The notes beneath the pieces were generated by a model. The model did no database searches, was not told the origin of the DNA, and was given only the letters and a program-made list of their open reading frames with translations. Below are positions 32,974-45,214 of a DNA stretch of 64,000 nt, one piece after another. The stretch is taken from the NCBI GenBank assembly GCA_021464415.1, contig CM038468.1, positions 40,102,969-40,166,968 of the forward strand, written 5' to 3'. The position numbers and the translations under genes are program-made. The DNA comes from Lonicera japonica. Its lineage: Eukaryota > Streptophyta > Magnoliopsida > Dipsacales > Caprifoliaceae. Position 1 is the first letter of the stretch. Every line of letters begins with the position of its first letter.

Positions 32974-34124
32974 CCCCTTCAACAGTGACGCTGGTCGATT
33001 TTTCTAGAGAAAATACCAAGTCTTTGGGAACCATCAAGCTTGTTGTGATCTTGGGAACAGCTCCAAAGCAGATCACCACTATAGTTGAATTCCTAATACT
33101 AGACAAGGCACCCCACTATAATGCTATCTTGGGTAGGGGTACTCTTAATGAGATTAGAGCTGCTATTTCAATGTGTAGTCTAACCATGAGATTCCCAACC
33201 CCCCACAGAGTTAGGGACGTCAGAGGAAGCCAAATGGAGGCTAAGTACTGCCATTTTGGAGCTTTACAAAATGTCAGGGCCATAAGTATTGCGGTCGTAA
33301 AGCTCGAAACTGCAGCCGTTGAGGTGTTGGTTAATACAGAACGACCCAATGATTCAGAGAAATGGGATATTGATACCCTAGACCCTCAAGATGAAGAGAA
33401 GGAGCTTAGAGGTAAACCAGTTGAAGACCTAGAAGATTTACTTTTAGACCCACTGCAACTTGACAAGGTATTGAATATCAGTAATTAGCTCAATCCAGAG
33501 GTCAAAGAAGAGCTCTCCAAATGCCTACAAGCTAATGCTGATGTCTTTGCCTGGTCCTATGATGACATAAAGGGACTGAACCCAGAAGTTATGGTACACC
33601 GGCTCAATGTCGACCCAGTCTTTAAGCCTGTATGGCAGAAAAAGAGAAATTTTATAGCAAAAAGGAACTTGGCTGCTAAAGAAGAGGTTTAGAATTAGAA
33701 GCTCCTTTAACCTGGTTTTATTTAGGAAGTCCACTACCCGAAGTGTCTTTCCAATGTAGTGCTCGTGAAGAAGCACAGTGGAAAATGGAGAATGTGTGTG
33801 GATTTCAAAGACCTCAACAAGGCCTGCCCAAAGGACAATTTCCCACTCCCAAAGATTGATCAATTCGTAAGTACAACCACTGGCCACAAGATGCTAAGCT
33901 TTATGGACGCATACTCTGGTTATAATCAGGTCAAGATGGCCTCTGAAGATGATGAAAAACCCTACTTTATTACCAATGAGGGGACCTACTGTTACAAGGC
34001 CATACCGTTTGGTCTAAGGAACGCTAGAGCTACCTACCAGATAGTCATGAGCACCTTGTTTAAGCACCAAATAGGCAAAAATATAGAGGTCTACATCGAT
34101 GACATGCTGTTCAAAGGGTCATGA
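32974..34124 (+). pseudogene. Pol relic: protease end and reverse transcriptase
   Basis: Continues the element at 23923-36135 after the nested insertion. First comes LVDFSRENTKSLGTIKL and APHYNAILGRGTLN (to 33485), typical of Tat-lineage pol. Then, after stops near 33690-33725, the reverse transcriptase shows KWRMCVDFKDLNKACPKDNF, DAYSGYNQ, FGLRNARATYQ and the catalytic YIDD. It stops at 34124. No RNase H or integrase motif follows, so the 3' part of pol is deleted. Confidence 0.8.
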
Positions 34125-34238
34125 GCATCTTTTCTTCAAGTTTGGGATCCTGTCAAGGAGGCCTTAGATAATTTTAAAAGCCCCTAGCCTCGAAAAGCAA
34201 TTGAAGACTCCCTTGTTCTTTTCGCCACTGTCTTTGCG

Positions 34239-34795
34239 CTAGAAAAGTGTGATGAACTCCTCGATCGTTATGTCGTGGCTTCTTGCGAAGATAGCTCTGA
34301 AGATTAGCAATGATCCTATTAAACAGGACCACATGGGGAACCTCAACCCGTACTCGAAAGCAGCTTCGTAGAAGAAGACCTCCCTAGGCCTGTAGTAACA
34401 AGTCATCTCTTCCTGACCTAGAGCCCTGATCCTAACCGAGTCAGGGATCTGGTACTTCTTCCTAAAATGTGGAATGTCGGGGGCGGAGAAGGTCGACGCT
34501 ATGCGGAAGACAGTCAAGGAATTGAGATACTCCAAGTACTTCTCTATGTCCTTCGTGTCGTTTAACACACCAGGAGGAAGGCAAATGTGGGTTAACTCCC
34601 CCCGCTATCCAATATTTTGATTGACCTCACTTCAGCAGGAGGATTAGGAGCATCCCCCACTGAGGACCCTTGCTCTATGGTGATAGGGATCTCCAGGTTC
34701 CGGCCATGGCTAGTAAAAATAACCATGAGAAAGACTAGAGTGTGTAAAGAAGTGGTAGGAGTGAAATAGGGGATGTATTCAATGAAATCCACCAA
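34239..34795 (-). pseudogene. Antisense ORF of the Tat-type element (putative gypsy-type domain)
   Basis: Minus-strand protein in two frames broken at a G run near 34605. The C-terminal part has DIPHFRKKYQIPDSVRIR, FFYEAAFEYGLRFPM and ITIEEF, resembling the plant 'putative gypsy type transposon' domain (Pfam Transposase_28). Tat-lineage elements are known to carry an extra ORF in antisense orientation between pol and the 3' LTR, which fits its position and strand. Its function is unknown. One frameshift makes this copy probably dead. Confidence 0.65.
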
Positions 34796-35301
34796 GGGAA
34801 TGCTTGAAAATCTCTTGAAGCAACGATAAGAAAGGGGTCTGTAAGCCAGAATAACGATAAAAAAGGACGATGGTGGAGTTTTCTGGGCTCTAAAGGTACT
34901 TAGGGTTTTAGGAGTTTAGAATATGAAGTCTACGAAGGCCAAAGGGTTTATTTAAGGTATGTGGGAGAAGCTAACTGTCACCTTAAAGCCTTAACTGTCC
35001 ACTTGCAGACCTACTACCACACGTTTGCACGTTTTTTAAAAAGTACGAAACTAGTGGGGCACGAACTCTACAAATAGTAACGTCCTTATAAAGAGCTCTA
35101 AATGACGAATTGTGGGAATAAATGAGGTCAATACAAATCTAGCGTTACATGTGCAGAATTATTGACATCATTCACTCATGGAGGATTCGAGCTCAAAACA
35201 ACTCAAACCCCAGAGCTCGGGGGGCTATTATCAGCTGCCAGGTCGAAGTGTATCCTCCCCAATCAGCTCTTCCAAGCTAAATGGCAAGAATAGGAAGCAA
35301 T

Positions 35302-36135
35302 TGATGGTGCAAATTAGTAACCCAACTTACTCCGCCAACCACAAGCAAACATGTGGCTGTTCATGTCAACAACCTAATCTGTCACCGCAAGCAGAGCTCT
35401 TTGTGTTTGGATACCTGTCCAAGGATTTATTCCGCACATCAAATAACGGAGTTCGAATGCCAGAGCTCTTTCGGCGAGCTCTGGAGCTCTCTTGCCTAAC
35501 CACTCTGACTGAGTGGTTGACAGGGGCATGGGAGACTGCCACATGCCCTACAGAAGACACAGAACTTCCTTCACTTTCATTAAATGCATACCAATTAAAT
35601 TTAATGCACCAGAATTCATGGAGAAACAAGGTCGGAGTTTGTGATTATCAAGGCATGGCTCCAGATCTACTATAGGAGCTCTCTATCACATTTCCTCTTA
35701 GTCATATATATAAAAGGAACATTTACTTCTCTCAACAACTTCTGAACAACCAAGAACAACACTGAAAAAACAGTGAAGAGTGAGCAATTAAGAGAAATAG
35801 AGAGAAATAAAAATACTGAGCACATGTCAAAGCTCTTGATATAGAGAAGTTAGAACTTATGTAGCTCAAGCATACTCTTATTGTAATATCATGAGGATAG
35901 AATAGTTAGAGAGATTTTTGTGAGTTTGTAATAATCACTCAATTACTCTCAATACAAAGCTAACCGAGCTCCTAACACTATTCCACGGAGGATGACTAAC
36001 CCATATTTTCATATGACGCAAACCTACTCTATACATTTTTGACTCCTCTAGCTTATCTCATTTATTACTCTAATCATTTGATCCAATTATTTGACTAAGT
36101 GGTCTAATCTACCCTTCTAGTTTTACACACCAACA
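35302..36135 (+). repeat. 3' LTR of the Tat-lineage element
   Basis: 834 bp, TGATGGTGC...CACCAACA. Preceded by a weak polypurine tract (AATAGGAAGCAAT, 35289-35301). It differs from the 5' LTR at many positions. Confidence 0.85.
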
Positions 36136-36140
36136 ATATT

Positions 36141-37077
36141 TTTATCAAGTAATTGGATTGGTTAATGGTCGATCGCTCAACCCCATATTCTTCTCGGAAT
36201 GATTGGTTTGCTGAACGGTTACAATGGGGCATTTCTAGTTATTCCTTAAGAACCATAAATGGACTTTTCACCCGATAAAAATGTCTACCATTTAGACATG
36301 AACCTGGTAAAACCGAAAATTCAATTAAACACACATTAACCCAACAAGACAGTCCCATTGACATGTCTATTTTTTTAATTGTACTTGCCTCGGAAAATGT
36401 TCTTGTCTAAGCTTCCCTTTTGCACGTATTCATTCATAAACAATTATTCCTCGTCTTAAATGCAGTATCCCAAGAGCTTGACAGGATTGTGATGACTAAA
36501 TCTCTCCAAAGAGTTGCACTCTAACTACACCCACAGATTTATCTTACATGTTTTCCTGATACTAACACACAATGAAATGAAGCAGCAGCTTAACATTATT
36601 TTAAGAAAGAAGGACCAAAGAAAACTAGGAATATGTGTGTGTTTATATTAACATCAAAAATAACGTGGTGAGACCGACTGTTCCAAAATCAGAATAAGCT
36701 GAATACAAAACATGAAGTAAGTAGACCCAGAAATGAAAAATTAAAACATCAGTGAAGTACTACTTGTATGAATTTTAAGTATAGCATTTTAAATATTGCA
36801 ATCTCACAGCTTGTCTCTACATGTTAAGCTATGTTATGGGCACCCAATACAAGAATCGATACAAGCATATATACTGAAGAATACAATGAACTGGTACCAG
36901 CTGGTACACAGATCAGAACTTTAATACAAACTAAATGCATAGGACAGCAATGTAGCCGGCGTCACTTGATCTTCAGAATGATTCTACTCATTGTCAAAAA
37001 AGAAGAAAGAAAAATGCACCAACTTTTGGATGACTGAAGAGTGGGTATCACATTAAATCATAATGAAGGCACGTGAT
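36141..37077. other. Spacer, 3' flank of PTI1-like copy 3
   Basis: No gene. About 36690-36740 resembles 3540-3650, the flank of PTI1-like copy 1. Confidence 0.5.
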
Positions 37078-40000
37078 TTACGAGTGTGGTGCCTCACGTC
37101 TGGGTCCAGGTAAAGCATTCAGCAAAGGCTGGAGTGCTTTAACTACAATCCCCATGGTCGGCCGGTATTCGGCTTCATATTGTGTACACAAAGCTGCAAC
37201 AGCAGCCATCTGTTTCAAGTAAATAATTGTATGACACAAATTCAGTACATAGTCAAAATTCACGAGATGGATATTGTAATGAAAACGTTGATCCTATTTA
37301 AAACAAAAACAGCATAACTCAATTTCTTTCTATCATAATGTAGTAGTGACTAAACAAATAAATTATAAAATGCACCTCTAAATTACTACCTTTGCAGCTT
37401 GTTTGGGATGGAATTCTCCATTCAATTTAGGGTCAATACACTGCTTCACGTTATCATCGCTGAGTTTTGGAGTTGCCTAGTACAATCCACACCCACGCAA
37501 ACAATTTAGTAAACGACAAAAGGCAATAGGTCAAGAAATTAAGCACTTTATGAGTCAAAGGGGAGAAAGGAAGGGGGGAGGGAAGAATTGATTACCCATG
37601 TAACCAGACTCTGTTGTCCATGTGGTAATGTCCGATCAAAAGGAATACGGCCTGTCAATAGTTCCAAAAGAACCACGCCAAAGCTGTAAACGTCACTCTG
37701 TGAACACACTTTTTCAGTATTTTCAGTAATTGTATGCCATCTAGCTCTCGACGGCAGAGGGCCAACAGGGATTCCGAAGTCTCTAACATCAAAATCAAAC
37801 TTAGACGGCGGTTGAGGCCACCTGATCCACGATTGCCACAACCATTGTGATTATGTTAAGGGGTCAACTTCACAAGAAGATGGTAATTGAAGTTTTCGGA
37901 AGTAAAGCATTACAGCTGAGTGCCCACTACCTAACAGCTTAGGCATTTGGGAAAAGGGTTTCCAACACCAACCAACTTACATAGATATGGATGGCATACT
38001 GGATAAGAAAAATATGATGGATAGGATTAATTTTGGCAGGTTATTGGGCACCTAGATACTCCAAGTCATGAAGAGACCACTTTTGTGTGATTTCTACTCC
38101 ATGCCCTTGCATGGAAGAACGATAAACCATATTACATGATAAATGACAGATTTTTACTTCATGGGTTGTCCTCAAATGAAAGATTACTTCATCTCCTCGC
38201 ACAGAGACCACTTAGTGTGGTATCCCCTTATGACAAACGCTTAAAAAAAAATGAAATAACTAAATTAAAGATACATAGAAAGCTTACTCAGGAGGAAAAT
38301 AACCAGCATAAGTGGAAGAAAGATGCCTTGTCATGTTAGGGGCTTGGTTCGACAAGTCCATATCCGCTATCTTTGCAACATCATCCTTAAAAAGTAAAAC
38401 ATTGGAGGACCTAACATAGCAATGGACAATATGGGGATCTGACTTTTCATGCAAGTATTCAAGTCCTTTTGCTGCTCCAACAGCAATTTTAACTCTCTGC
38501 AACCATGACAGAACTGGACCTGGTTGCTTGTCTTTCCCACCTTTCCGTCCTACACCCACAGATTGATAGAATATTATTTGTACCATCAAGGAGATGGATT
38601 ATGCCTACTATTCAGACAAACAGCACGCTGAGGTGATCAAAGAATAAAGATACACAGTGCATCAAAAGAGACGATAGACTTAAATAATGCACTTCTCTTT
38701 CTGCAGTCATTGCTGCTAAAGAAGCATTTTTTTCTTTATAATAAATACTCAAAGAATCAATATTCACAAAATGAAGAAAGTGATTTGAGCTCCATTAACA
38801 AAATGATGCACTTGGGGTTCTGGGCACCTTAAGAGTCTCTAAGGCAATAGGTATCACAAAAGGTTTCCATTCGCATCATCAACAATGATTAGGTGTGTCT
38901 AAGTATCATAGTGTAAGTTTAACTGGCCCACTTACACTACACTAGATCGAATGAAGAGTAATGGTATGATTACAAAAGGGAGTGGATGGACTACTATTGA
39001 TTTCCATCAGACGGCCCGGCCACAAATGTGATTTTTGTGTGGCATGTTTTTCCATTTTTTTTATTTTTATTTCTTCTCTTCACTTAATTCCAAACTGCCT
39101 TCTCATTTCCATCCCACTTTTAAATGAATTTAAGCTATTCATCCCTTGTCTAAACAGAGACCTGTTTCCTGTGCAGCATGCAAACGAATTTCTTTCATCC
39201 GTAGTATACTGAACTTTTTTAAACTTAAAGTTATCCTTTGCTATCCTACTGAACAGAAAATTATAATACAAACTTGAACAATTGCAAGCATCTGTAAGAT
39301 AAAAACAACCTACTTACTTGCCTCACTGTGTATGTAGATGCTCTAAGAATGGAAGAAATCATATATCTCAAATCAACATTAACCATGAAGCCGCACATGT
39401 TATCTTACTTAGTAAAACTCAATATTTGGACCAAAAAACAAAGAAATAAAAAGGCTATACATATGAAGTACACAAACAATTTTTTATCAATGTAAAATTG
39501 AATATTCAAGTGGGAATAAAAACACTACTACTATCAGTGTCGGTGGAAGGAATAAGACTCAACTACACAAAAGTTCACAATGGAAAAGGCTCATATCACT
39601 TACCGTGAAGAATGTCATAAAGAGATCCATTTGAAGCATACTCATAGGCAAGGACACGTAGGTCACCATCCACAGAATAACCAAGTAGCTCAACCACGTT
39701 TTCATGTTTAAGTCTTGATGCCATCGAAACCTAATAAAATGCATCAAATAAAGAAAAAGTTATGAAATCTTGCATCAAAGAAAAAAATATATAGAAAAGG
39801 ACTTCAAGAGAACCCCAACCTGAGCTAAAAAATCTTGCTCTGAAAGTTCATTCGGATCTAACTTTTTGATGCATGAGGCCCGCCCACTTTTCAAAATACC
39901 ATTGTATAATCTTCCATAAGTCCCCTCATAGATCAAACACTTTGTACCAAAGTTGTCTGTTATTTTCCTCAACTCATCCAGCCGAACAGAAGGGATGACA

Positions 40001-40175
40001 ATAGGCTCAATGTTTGTAGCCTTCGTGTCATTCAGTGCAGCCACTGTGGTTTTTGGTGCAGCCTCAGTATCAATTAATGCAGTCACCGTGCTTTTTGACA
40101 CATCCTCTGTATCAATTGGTGCAGTCAATGCATCAGTTGGTGCAACCTCTGTGGCATGATAAACCGCATTATTAC
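37078..40175 (-). pseudogene. PTI1-like kinase, copy 3, probably a pseudogene
   Basis: Exons at about 39820-40175 (acceptor GCAG kept), 39604-39730, 38288-38555, 37596-37738, 37390-37476 and 37078-37209. Most are open: [64 protein letters not shown] and a full C-terminal exon to a TAA. Defects: the catalytic loop reads HCY instead of HRD; the exon 4 acceptor AG has become GG; the 5' end of exon 5 is rearranged. No exon 1 or start codon is found. The linker before the kinase domain has three to four repeats of an (A/T)xIDTE...TVxA motif, more than in copy 1. A mis-spliced or partly expressed pseudokinase cannot be excluded. Confidence 0.75.
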
Positions 40176-40989
40176 CTGCATGATAAATTATCAGTATAAT
40201 CCATTATGACATCACAACGCCTTCTAAATTAAAATAGGAAGCAGTGCAATAAAATAGCGATTACATGATGCTAATACACATCAATAGTTGCATGATGGGC
40301 AGAATCCACAGAACTTGAAAAGTGTAAAGGATATAACCCTTCCCTATAGGGCATAGGAACCGCCCATTGTGATAACTCTATTTACGAGATGGGGCACTAA
40401 GAATGGAGTGGCAATTGGGATAACGTTTGTATATATACATATAATTATATATATTTAGAGAGGGAGAGATTTGGATGGGAGAGAAGGTAAGGAAATAGGG
40501 TCAAAATTGCGACTAATGTAAGGTAGATGAAATGGGATAAAAGAACAAAAAGAACGTTAGGTGGTGGAGGGGGTGTGAGAGAAGCGAGATTGGGTGGCTA
40601 TGACATGCAAACAGGCCTTTGCTCGCTTAGTAGTTAACTTGGAATATTAGCATGCACGAAAGGTTTTTCTTTAATACTTTACCTTTTCTATAATATTTAA
40701 TAAATCTATTTTACTATTTTTAATCCATTGGAGGTGATGGAATCAATAAGTTCCATTTTAATCAGTCTTGGAGATAACTGAAAGTTCCCTTTGAGAGTTT
40801 TCCTCAAGGGTATGAATCCCTTTTTATGTTTTTATCTTCTGTTGCCCCATTTTTTTCGGACAGGAATATTATGCAAGGTCTCATGACAAGTAAAGGTTTA
40901 TGTTTCTTACTAATGTAATTTTGACGAAAAACAGAAAAATAAGGAACACCAACAGATTGAAGAGTGAAATTACAGGATACTGCTCAGCG
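40176..40989. other. Spacer between the PTI1-like and receptor-kinase copies
   Basis: AT-rich, with (TA)-rich sequence at 40430-40456; no gene. Confidence 0.5.
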
Positions 40990-41609
40990 ATAGGCCATAT
41001 ATTCATAATTAAATGAGGATAATCTCATTGTAGCTGTCATAGCCTCCAATTAGGGAGAGGAGGTGACTGTCAAAATTTGGAGAACATAGTAATCTCTGTC
41101 CAAAATTCAAGGGCTCCTTGATTTGACATAGAATTCAATCGCTTTATAGCAACATTACTATCCCCATTATCAAATGACCCTTTGTAAACCTTCCCAAAGC
41201 CGCCCCAGCCGATGACCTAAGAATCATCGAAATCATTTGTAGCCGATAAGATCTCAGCAAGTGAAAATTGACGGCATAGTTTTCCGGAAGCCAATGAAGA
41301 TGATAGGTTAAATTTCTCACAGAAATTTGATTCCTGAAGCACCCGCAGCTTATAAACAAGGACATTCTGTGGTGTGATAAGAATGGAAACTACAGTGGCA
41401 ATTGTGCTCACAATTCCAAAACCTAATAATACCCATTTTCGTGCTGTTGGAAGCGAATTAAGAAGGTGATGGTTATGATAATCATCAACAACAACAGGAG
41501 GAGGAGGATTGTACAGAGAGGGAGTTGGGGCTAATTTACCTGTGGAGAAGATTATAAGGAGAAGGATGATGAAGAAGTGAGAGCAATGGGTAGACAGTAC
41601 TAAGAGCAA
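40990..41609 (-). pseudogene. CrRLK1L-type receptor kinase, truncated
   Basis: The N-terminal half is readable. It has a signal-peptide-like stretch (HFFIILLLIIFSTG, no ATG in frame), a short Pro-rich segment, a transmembrane-like stretch (WVLLGFGIVSTIATVVSILI), then QFSLAEILSATNDF. It continues with GWGGFGKVYKG, VAIKRL and EFWTEI, but with a stop directly before the glycine loop and more stops after it. Homology ends near the EYMA motif, so the catalytic half is missing. This copy shows the family's layout: signal peptide, no malectin ectodomain, membrane span, kinase. Confidence 0.7.
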
Positions 41610-43362
41610 TGGACAAGAATTGAATGTTGCCTCTTACAATCCTCAAAGAAGTAGGAATTGGTGTAGAATTGGCACTCAATATGAGTAGCACACTAGTGGT
41701 GGATTTAGTGTGATTTCACTCAAAAAGCAAAACCCTAGCTTTCTCTCTCTAAAAAGCTCTCAAAGATTTGAGTTTCAAAAACTGTTGAGTTATGTCAAAT
41801 GAATGCCTTAACACTTATTTATAGCATGAAGCTCTAAAAAGTGTGAACATGCTCAAATGTAGAAAATCCACAAAGTCAGATCGATCTGCATCAGATGGAT
41901 CGATCCACTTTGCCTCAAATCCAAGGATTTTACCATTTGCTCAGATCGATCCACTGGGCCTCAGATCAATCCGACTTTAGGAGAAATCTTTCTGGAATGC
42001 GTAAAAACATATCAATCTGAAATCTCAGGGAAATCTTGTTTTGCCTTAGATAAGTATCTAAGCACTTTGGCATATTTGGATATAAACACACAATATCCCT
42101 AAGGAGACTAGATGTTACCCAATCTCTAAATAAGAAAAACACTTAAGCAGATATCAAAATTAAAAATAAATTAAAAAATGACTACGAAATTCCTTTAAGT
42201 CATGTTCAAATAACCACCAATAGGATGTTTCATCACTACCATTTTACCTTAGCTTACCATAGATAGAGCATTCAGATACGCTTGGTACGATGAAATAAAG
42301 AAGCTTGCACTTGATCTTCACCAAAATGGACTCAACATACAACTCAAACACTTGGGCTTTGTCTAATTGAATAAAATCAGCATATATGGCCTAAAAAATC
42401 AAGACAATGCTATATACACCATGCATATAATAGTGATAATAGAAAAAATAGTTCACTACTATTCCCTCCTTACTAACTCCCAAAAGTGACTTCTTCCCCC
42501 CTTTACTTCCACTGCCCCAAACCAAACAGTGAAGAATATATATTAACCCTATACAACAAATCTATCCTCTGTGTTAACTCTCATTGTGTCATAATCTTGC
42601 ACCTTCTTCTCCCTTGTACCATACGAATCAATTAGAATGGCGTGACAAATGGGATCGGTATATAAATATAGTGAAGACATGTATAGTTCTTTCTTTTCCG
42701 GTTTCTATTGTTACAATATTTCATGAACTGATAAGATTTACCTAGCATTCTCCTGATGGATGGGTTTAATTTTTTTTAAATAGTAGGAATAATTGTGAAT
42801 ATTTACAAAATGAATTTAATTGCCTTAAAATATCCTACATAAAGGATACAAGTAGGATCGTTATGTAAATGATGCACATGACAGTTTTGCAAATTTAGAG
42901 ATCATTTTCGAATAAAAAGATAAGTATATGGGCTCGCATGAGCCGTGAATAGGAAATGAAAAATATCTATTCTACTTCCATCATCAGAAATGGGTTCCAA
43001 TCTACAGGAAATTTGTACAGAATGTTTGCTATCCTGAAATATTATTGTCCTTTCTTAATGATAAGGCAAGAAAAAAAAAGGTTGGGTCAAAAGGAAATGC
43101 CACTTCGGAGTTTTATCAACGACTTGTCTGTATATGCTGGTATTTTCTGAATCCTCATGTGAGGTATTACACAAGAAAAGGCAAGTGCAAGTGACGGAAG
43201 CACAATATTTGTTGAAAGAGGGTTCATCCAGCCAGTCGCCATTTATTCCTTAGTTTATCTCTATTTATTCTTTTTAGTCCATCATTTATCACGTTGCACT
43301 CTAACAGTTAGGTTACCTTTTAGCCTGAGTATTTTTATTAAGTAATGTGAATGGATAAAATT
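41610..43362. other. Duplicated intergenic spacer
   Basis: Non-coding. From about 42010 it parallels 7080-8899, including the empty site of the 7496-7895 MITE near 42400-42420. Confidence 0.55.
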
Positions 43363-44535
43363 TTAGAACATGTTGGAAGTTAGAAACAAAGCCCAGCCAA
43401 CCGGTTGGTCTATTACAAATATAAAATGGACAGAAAACATAAAAATTAAACATTCCAACAGGTTGAAGAGTTTGAAATTACCTGATATTGGCCGAGGTGT
43501 TACTGAAAACAACCACCGGAACTTTTCTGCGAACCCACTGGCAACATTTGTGCTCTCTTGCAAATTCAAAGCAAGCTCAAGATCAGTCAGCACCTCATTC
43601 ATTGTAGGGCGTTCTTTTGGACGACCATGCAAGCATCGGTCAGCAACTTTCACAAATGCCAACAAACTACGTGGTACAATTTGCGACTTCAAATTGGGAT
43701 CAATAATTTGCTTAACTATTCCTTTTTTGATGCAGTACTGCGCCCACCCAGCTAAGCCCCGTTGGTCCTCATGGAGCCTTCGATCCAAGGCCGGCCTCCC
43801 ACACAACACTTCAAATAGTACAACCCCAAAGGAGTACACATCGGATTTCCTAGTGAGGCTACCAGTGAAAGCGTAATCTGGATCCAAATAACCAAACGTG
43901 CCTACAATTCGGGTGCTAACATGGGTGTCTGACTGGTTTGCTGGACCGATTTTTGACAATCCAAAATCCGAGATTTTAGCTGCCCAGTTCTCATCCAACA
44001 ATATATTTGAACTTTTAACATCGCGATGAATGACTCTGTGCTGGATACCAGTACCAGTATGAAGGTACTCTAACCCCCGAGCAGCACCAATACATATTTT
44101 AAGGCGTTGGACCCAAGATAGAGGAAGATTGTTATTTCCACTTGTACCAATTTTATGCAAATTATCTTCTAGAGTTCCACGGGCCATATATTCATATACA
44201 AGGATCATTTCGTTTTCGCTCTCACAGTAACCAATGAGAGAGACGAGATGACTGTGACGAAATTTGGACACCATCAAAATCTCTGAATGAAACTCAGGGG
44301 CGCCTTCTTTGAACATGGGCTTCATTCTCTTTATGGCAACAGTATGAGTCCCATTATCAATTTCCCCTTTGTAAACCTTTGCAAACCCCCCTTGGCCAAT
44401 GACCAATGAATCGTCAAAATCATTTGTGGCCGCTAAGATCTCATCAAGCGAAAACTGACGGGATAGATTTTCTGGCGGCAACGAAGAGGATGGATTAAAT
44501 TTCTTACCGGGATTTGATTCTTGAACCGGCTGCAT
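43363..44535 (-). CDS. CrRLK1L/FERONIA-type protein kinase, no ectodomain, copy 2
   Basis: A single open frame of 390 codons from an ATG at 44535. QFSLDEILAATNDF at about 27-40, glycine loop GQGGFAKVYKG 48-58, Lys69 in VAIKRM, HRDVKSSN 170-177, DFG 190-192, GTFGYLDPDY and [10 protein letters not shown] follow. All catalytic residues are intact. It is very close to the kinase at 8900-10060. An AG directly before the ATG suggests the ATG may lie at an exon start. A leader exon may end at the donor AGCAG|GTACTT near 45007. A donor-like CAG|GTAATTT follows PRPIS near the C-terminus; if unspliced, a hydrophobic tail of about 40 residues is added. Likely role: Ser/Thr phosphorylation in receptor signalling; the ligand side is absent. 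Confidence 0.8.
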   Translation of the reverse strand: MQPVQESNPGKKFNPSSSLPPENLSRQFSLDEILAATNDFDDSLVIGQGGFAKVYKGEIDNGTHTVAIKRMKPMFKEGAPEFHSEILMVSKFRHSHLVSLIGYCESENEMILVYEYMARGTLEDNLHKIGTSGNNNLPLSWVQRLKICIGAARGLEYLHTGTGIQHRVIHRDVKSSNILLDENWAAKISDFGLSKIGPANQSDTHVSTRIVGTFGYLDPDYAFTGSLTRKSDVYSFGVVLFEVLCGRPALDRRLHEDQRGLAGWAQYCIKKGIVKQIIDPNLKSQIVPRSLLAFVKVADRCLHGRPKERPTMNEVLTDLELALNLQESTNVASGFAEKFRWLFSVTPRPISGNFKLFNLLECLIFMFSVHFIFVIDQPVGWALFLTSNMF

Positions 44536-44959
44536 CTTAGAGCATCCACAGTGGTTGGTAAATAGGATAAAATTGTCCTAGGAATAATGTATTGCACAAT
44601 AGGTAAAGGATAACAATAACCTCAACTTAAACTATACAATAAGGGGGCAATGATTTTTAGATCCTAAAAAGGGTTAAAAGAATGGATGGGTGAGATTGTA
44701 AGGTTCTTTTTCAAAGGCAGATAGTGCATTAATTTGGAACTGGTTACAACTAGTTCCTTATATGTCTTATTGTCGAACTCTTCTCCATTTCCATTTGCGT
44801 CAATTCTGATAATTCTTAGATGTTTAGATTCTCAAATGTAAAAGATTTGCTTTTTGTGTATATCAAACTTTACTAGTCGCAATTGTGTTCAAACTACCAA
44901 AATCTAATACTGGAACTGATAGGGAGGATGATTGCTATGAAATGAACCATAATAATAAT

Positions 44960-45080
44960 AATAATAATCAGAAGAAGAAGAAGAAGAAGGAAGTGGGAAA
45001 TTAAGTACCTGCTAATATTCTGAAGAAGAAGAAGAAGAAGAAGAAGAAGAAGATGAAAATGAAGATGAAGAAGAAATAAT
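44960..45080. repeat. (AAG/AAT)n microsatellites in the kinase 5' region
   Basis: AAT repeats at 44949-44967 and GAA repeats at 44968-44986 and 45018-45050. On the minus strand they read as Leu/Ser runs where related copies have a signal peptide. Confidence 0.7.
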
Positions 45081-45214
45081 TGCAATCGATGAAGATGATA
45101 TAAAAAGAAATGGGGCAGGGTGCGACTTTCACTTGCTCTTACAGCCATCATCCACGTTGACCTGATTATCACTGGTTGGAGTTTACCAGGGCCGCCAAGA
45201 GTTTTCAGCGGCAC

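Larger units (their letters stand above)
23923..36135 (+). mobile_element. Ty3/Gypsy (Tat-lineage) retrotransposon, decayed, with nested insertions
   Basis: Bounded by LTRs 23923-24732 and 35302-36135 and by the 5-bp duplication ATATT (23918-23922, 36136-36140). The primer-binding site TGGCGCCGTCTGTGG begins 24736 and a degenerate polypurine tract precedes the right LTR. Order: gag relic, protease, (nested insertion 26685-32968), spacer domain, reverse transcriptase, then an antisense ORF. RNase H and integrase appear deleted. Without the insert it is about 5.9 kb. The LTRs differ at many sites, so it is the oldest layer of the nest. Confidence 0.85.

Noticed and set aside
44893..45214. Minus-strand frame with long Leu run, signal-peptide-like
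   Set aside because: The hydrophobic run comes from GAA/AAT microsatellites; a real leader exon may overlap, but the frame cannot be trusted.
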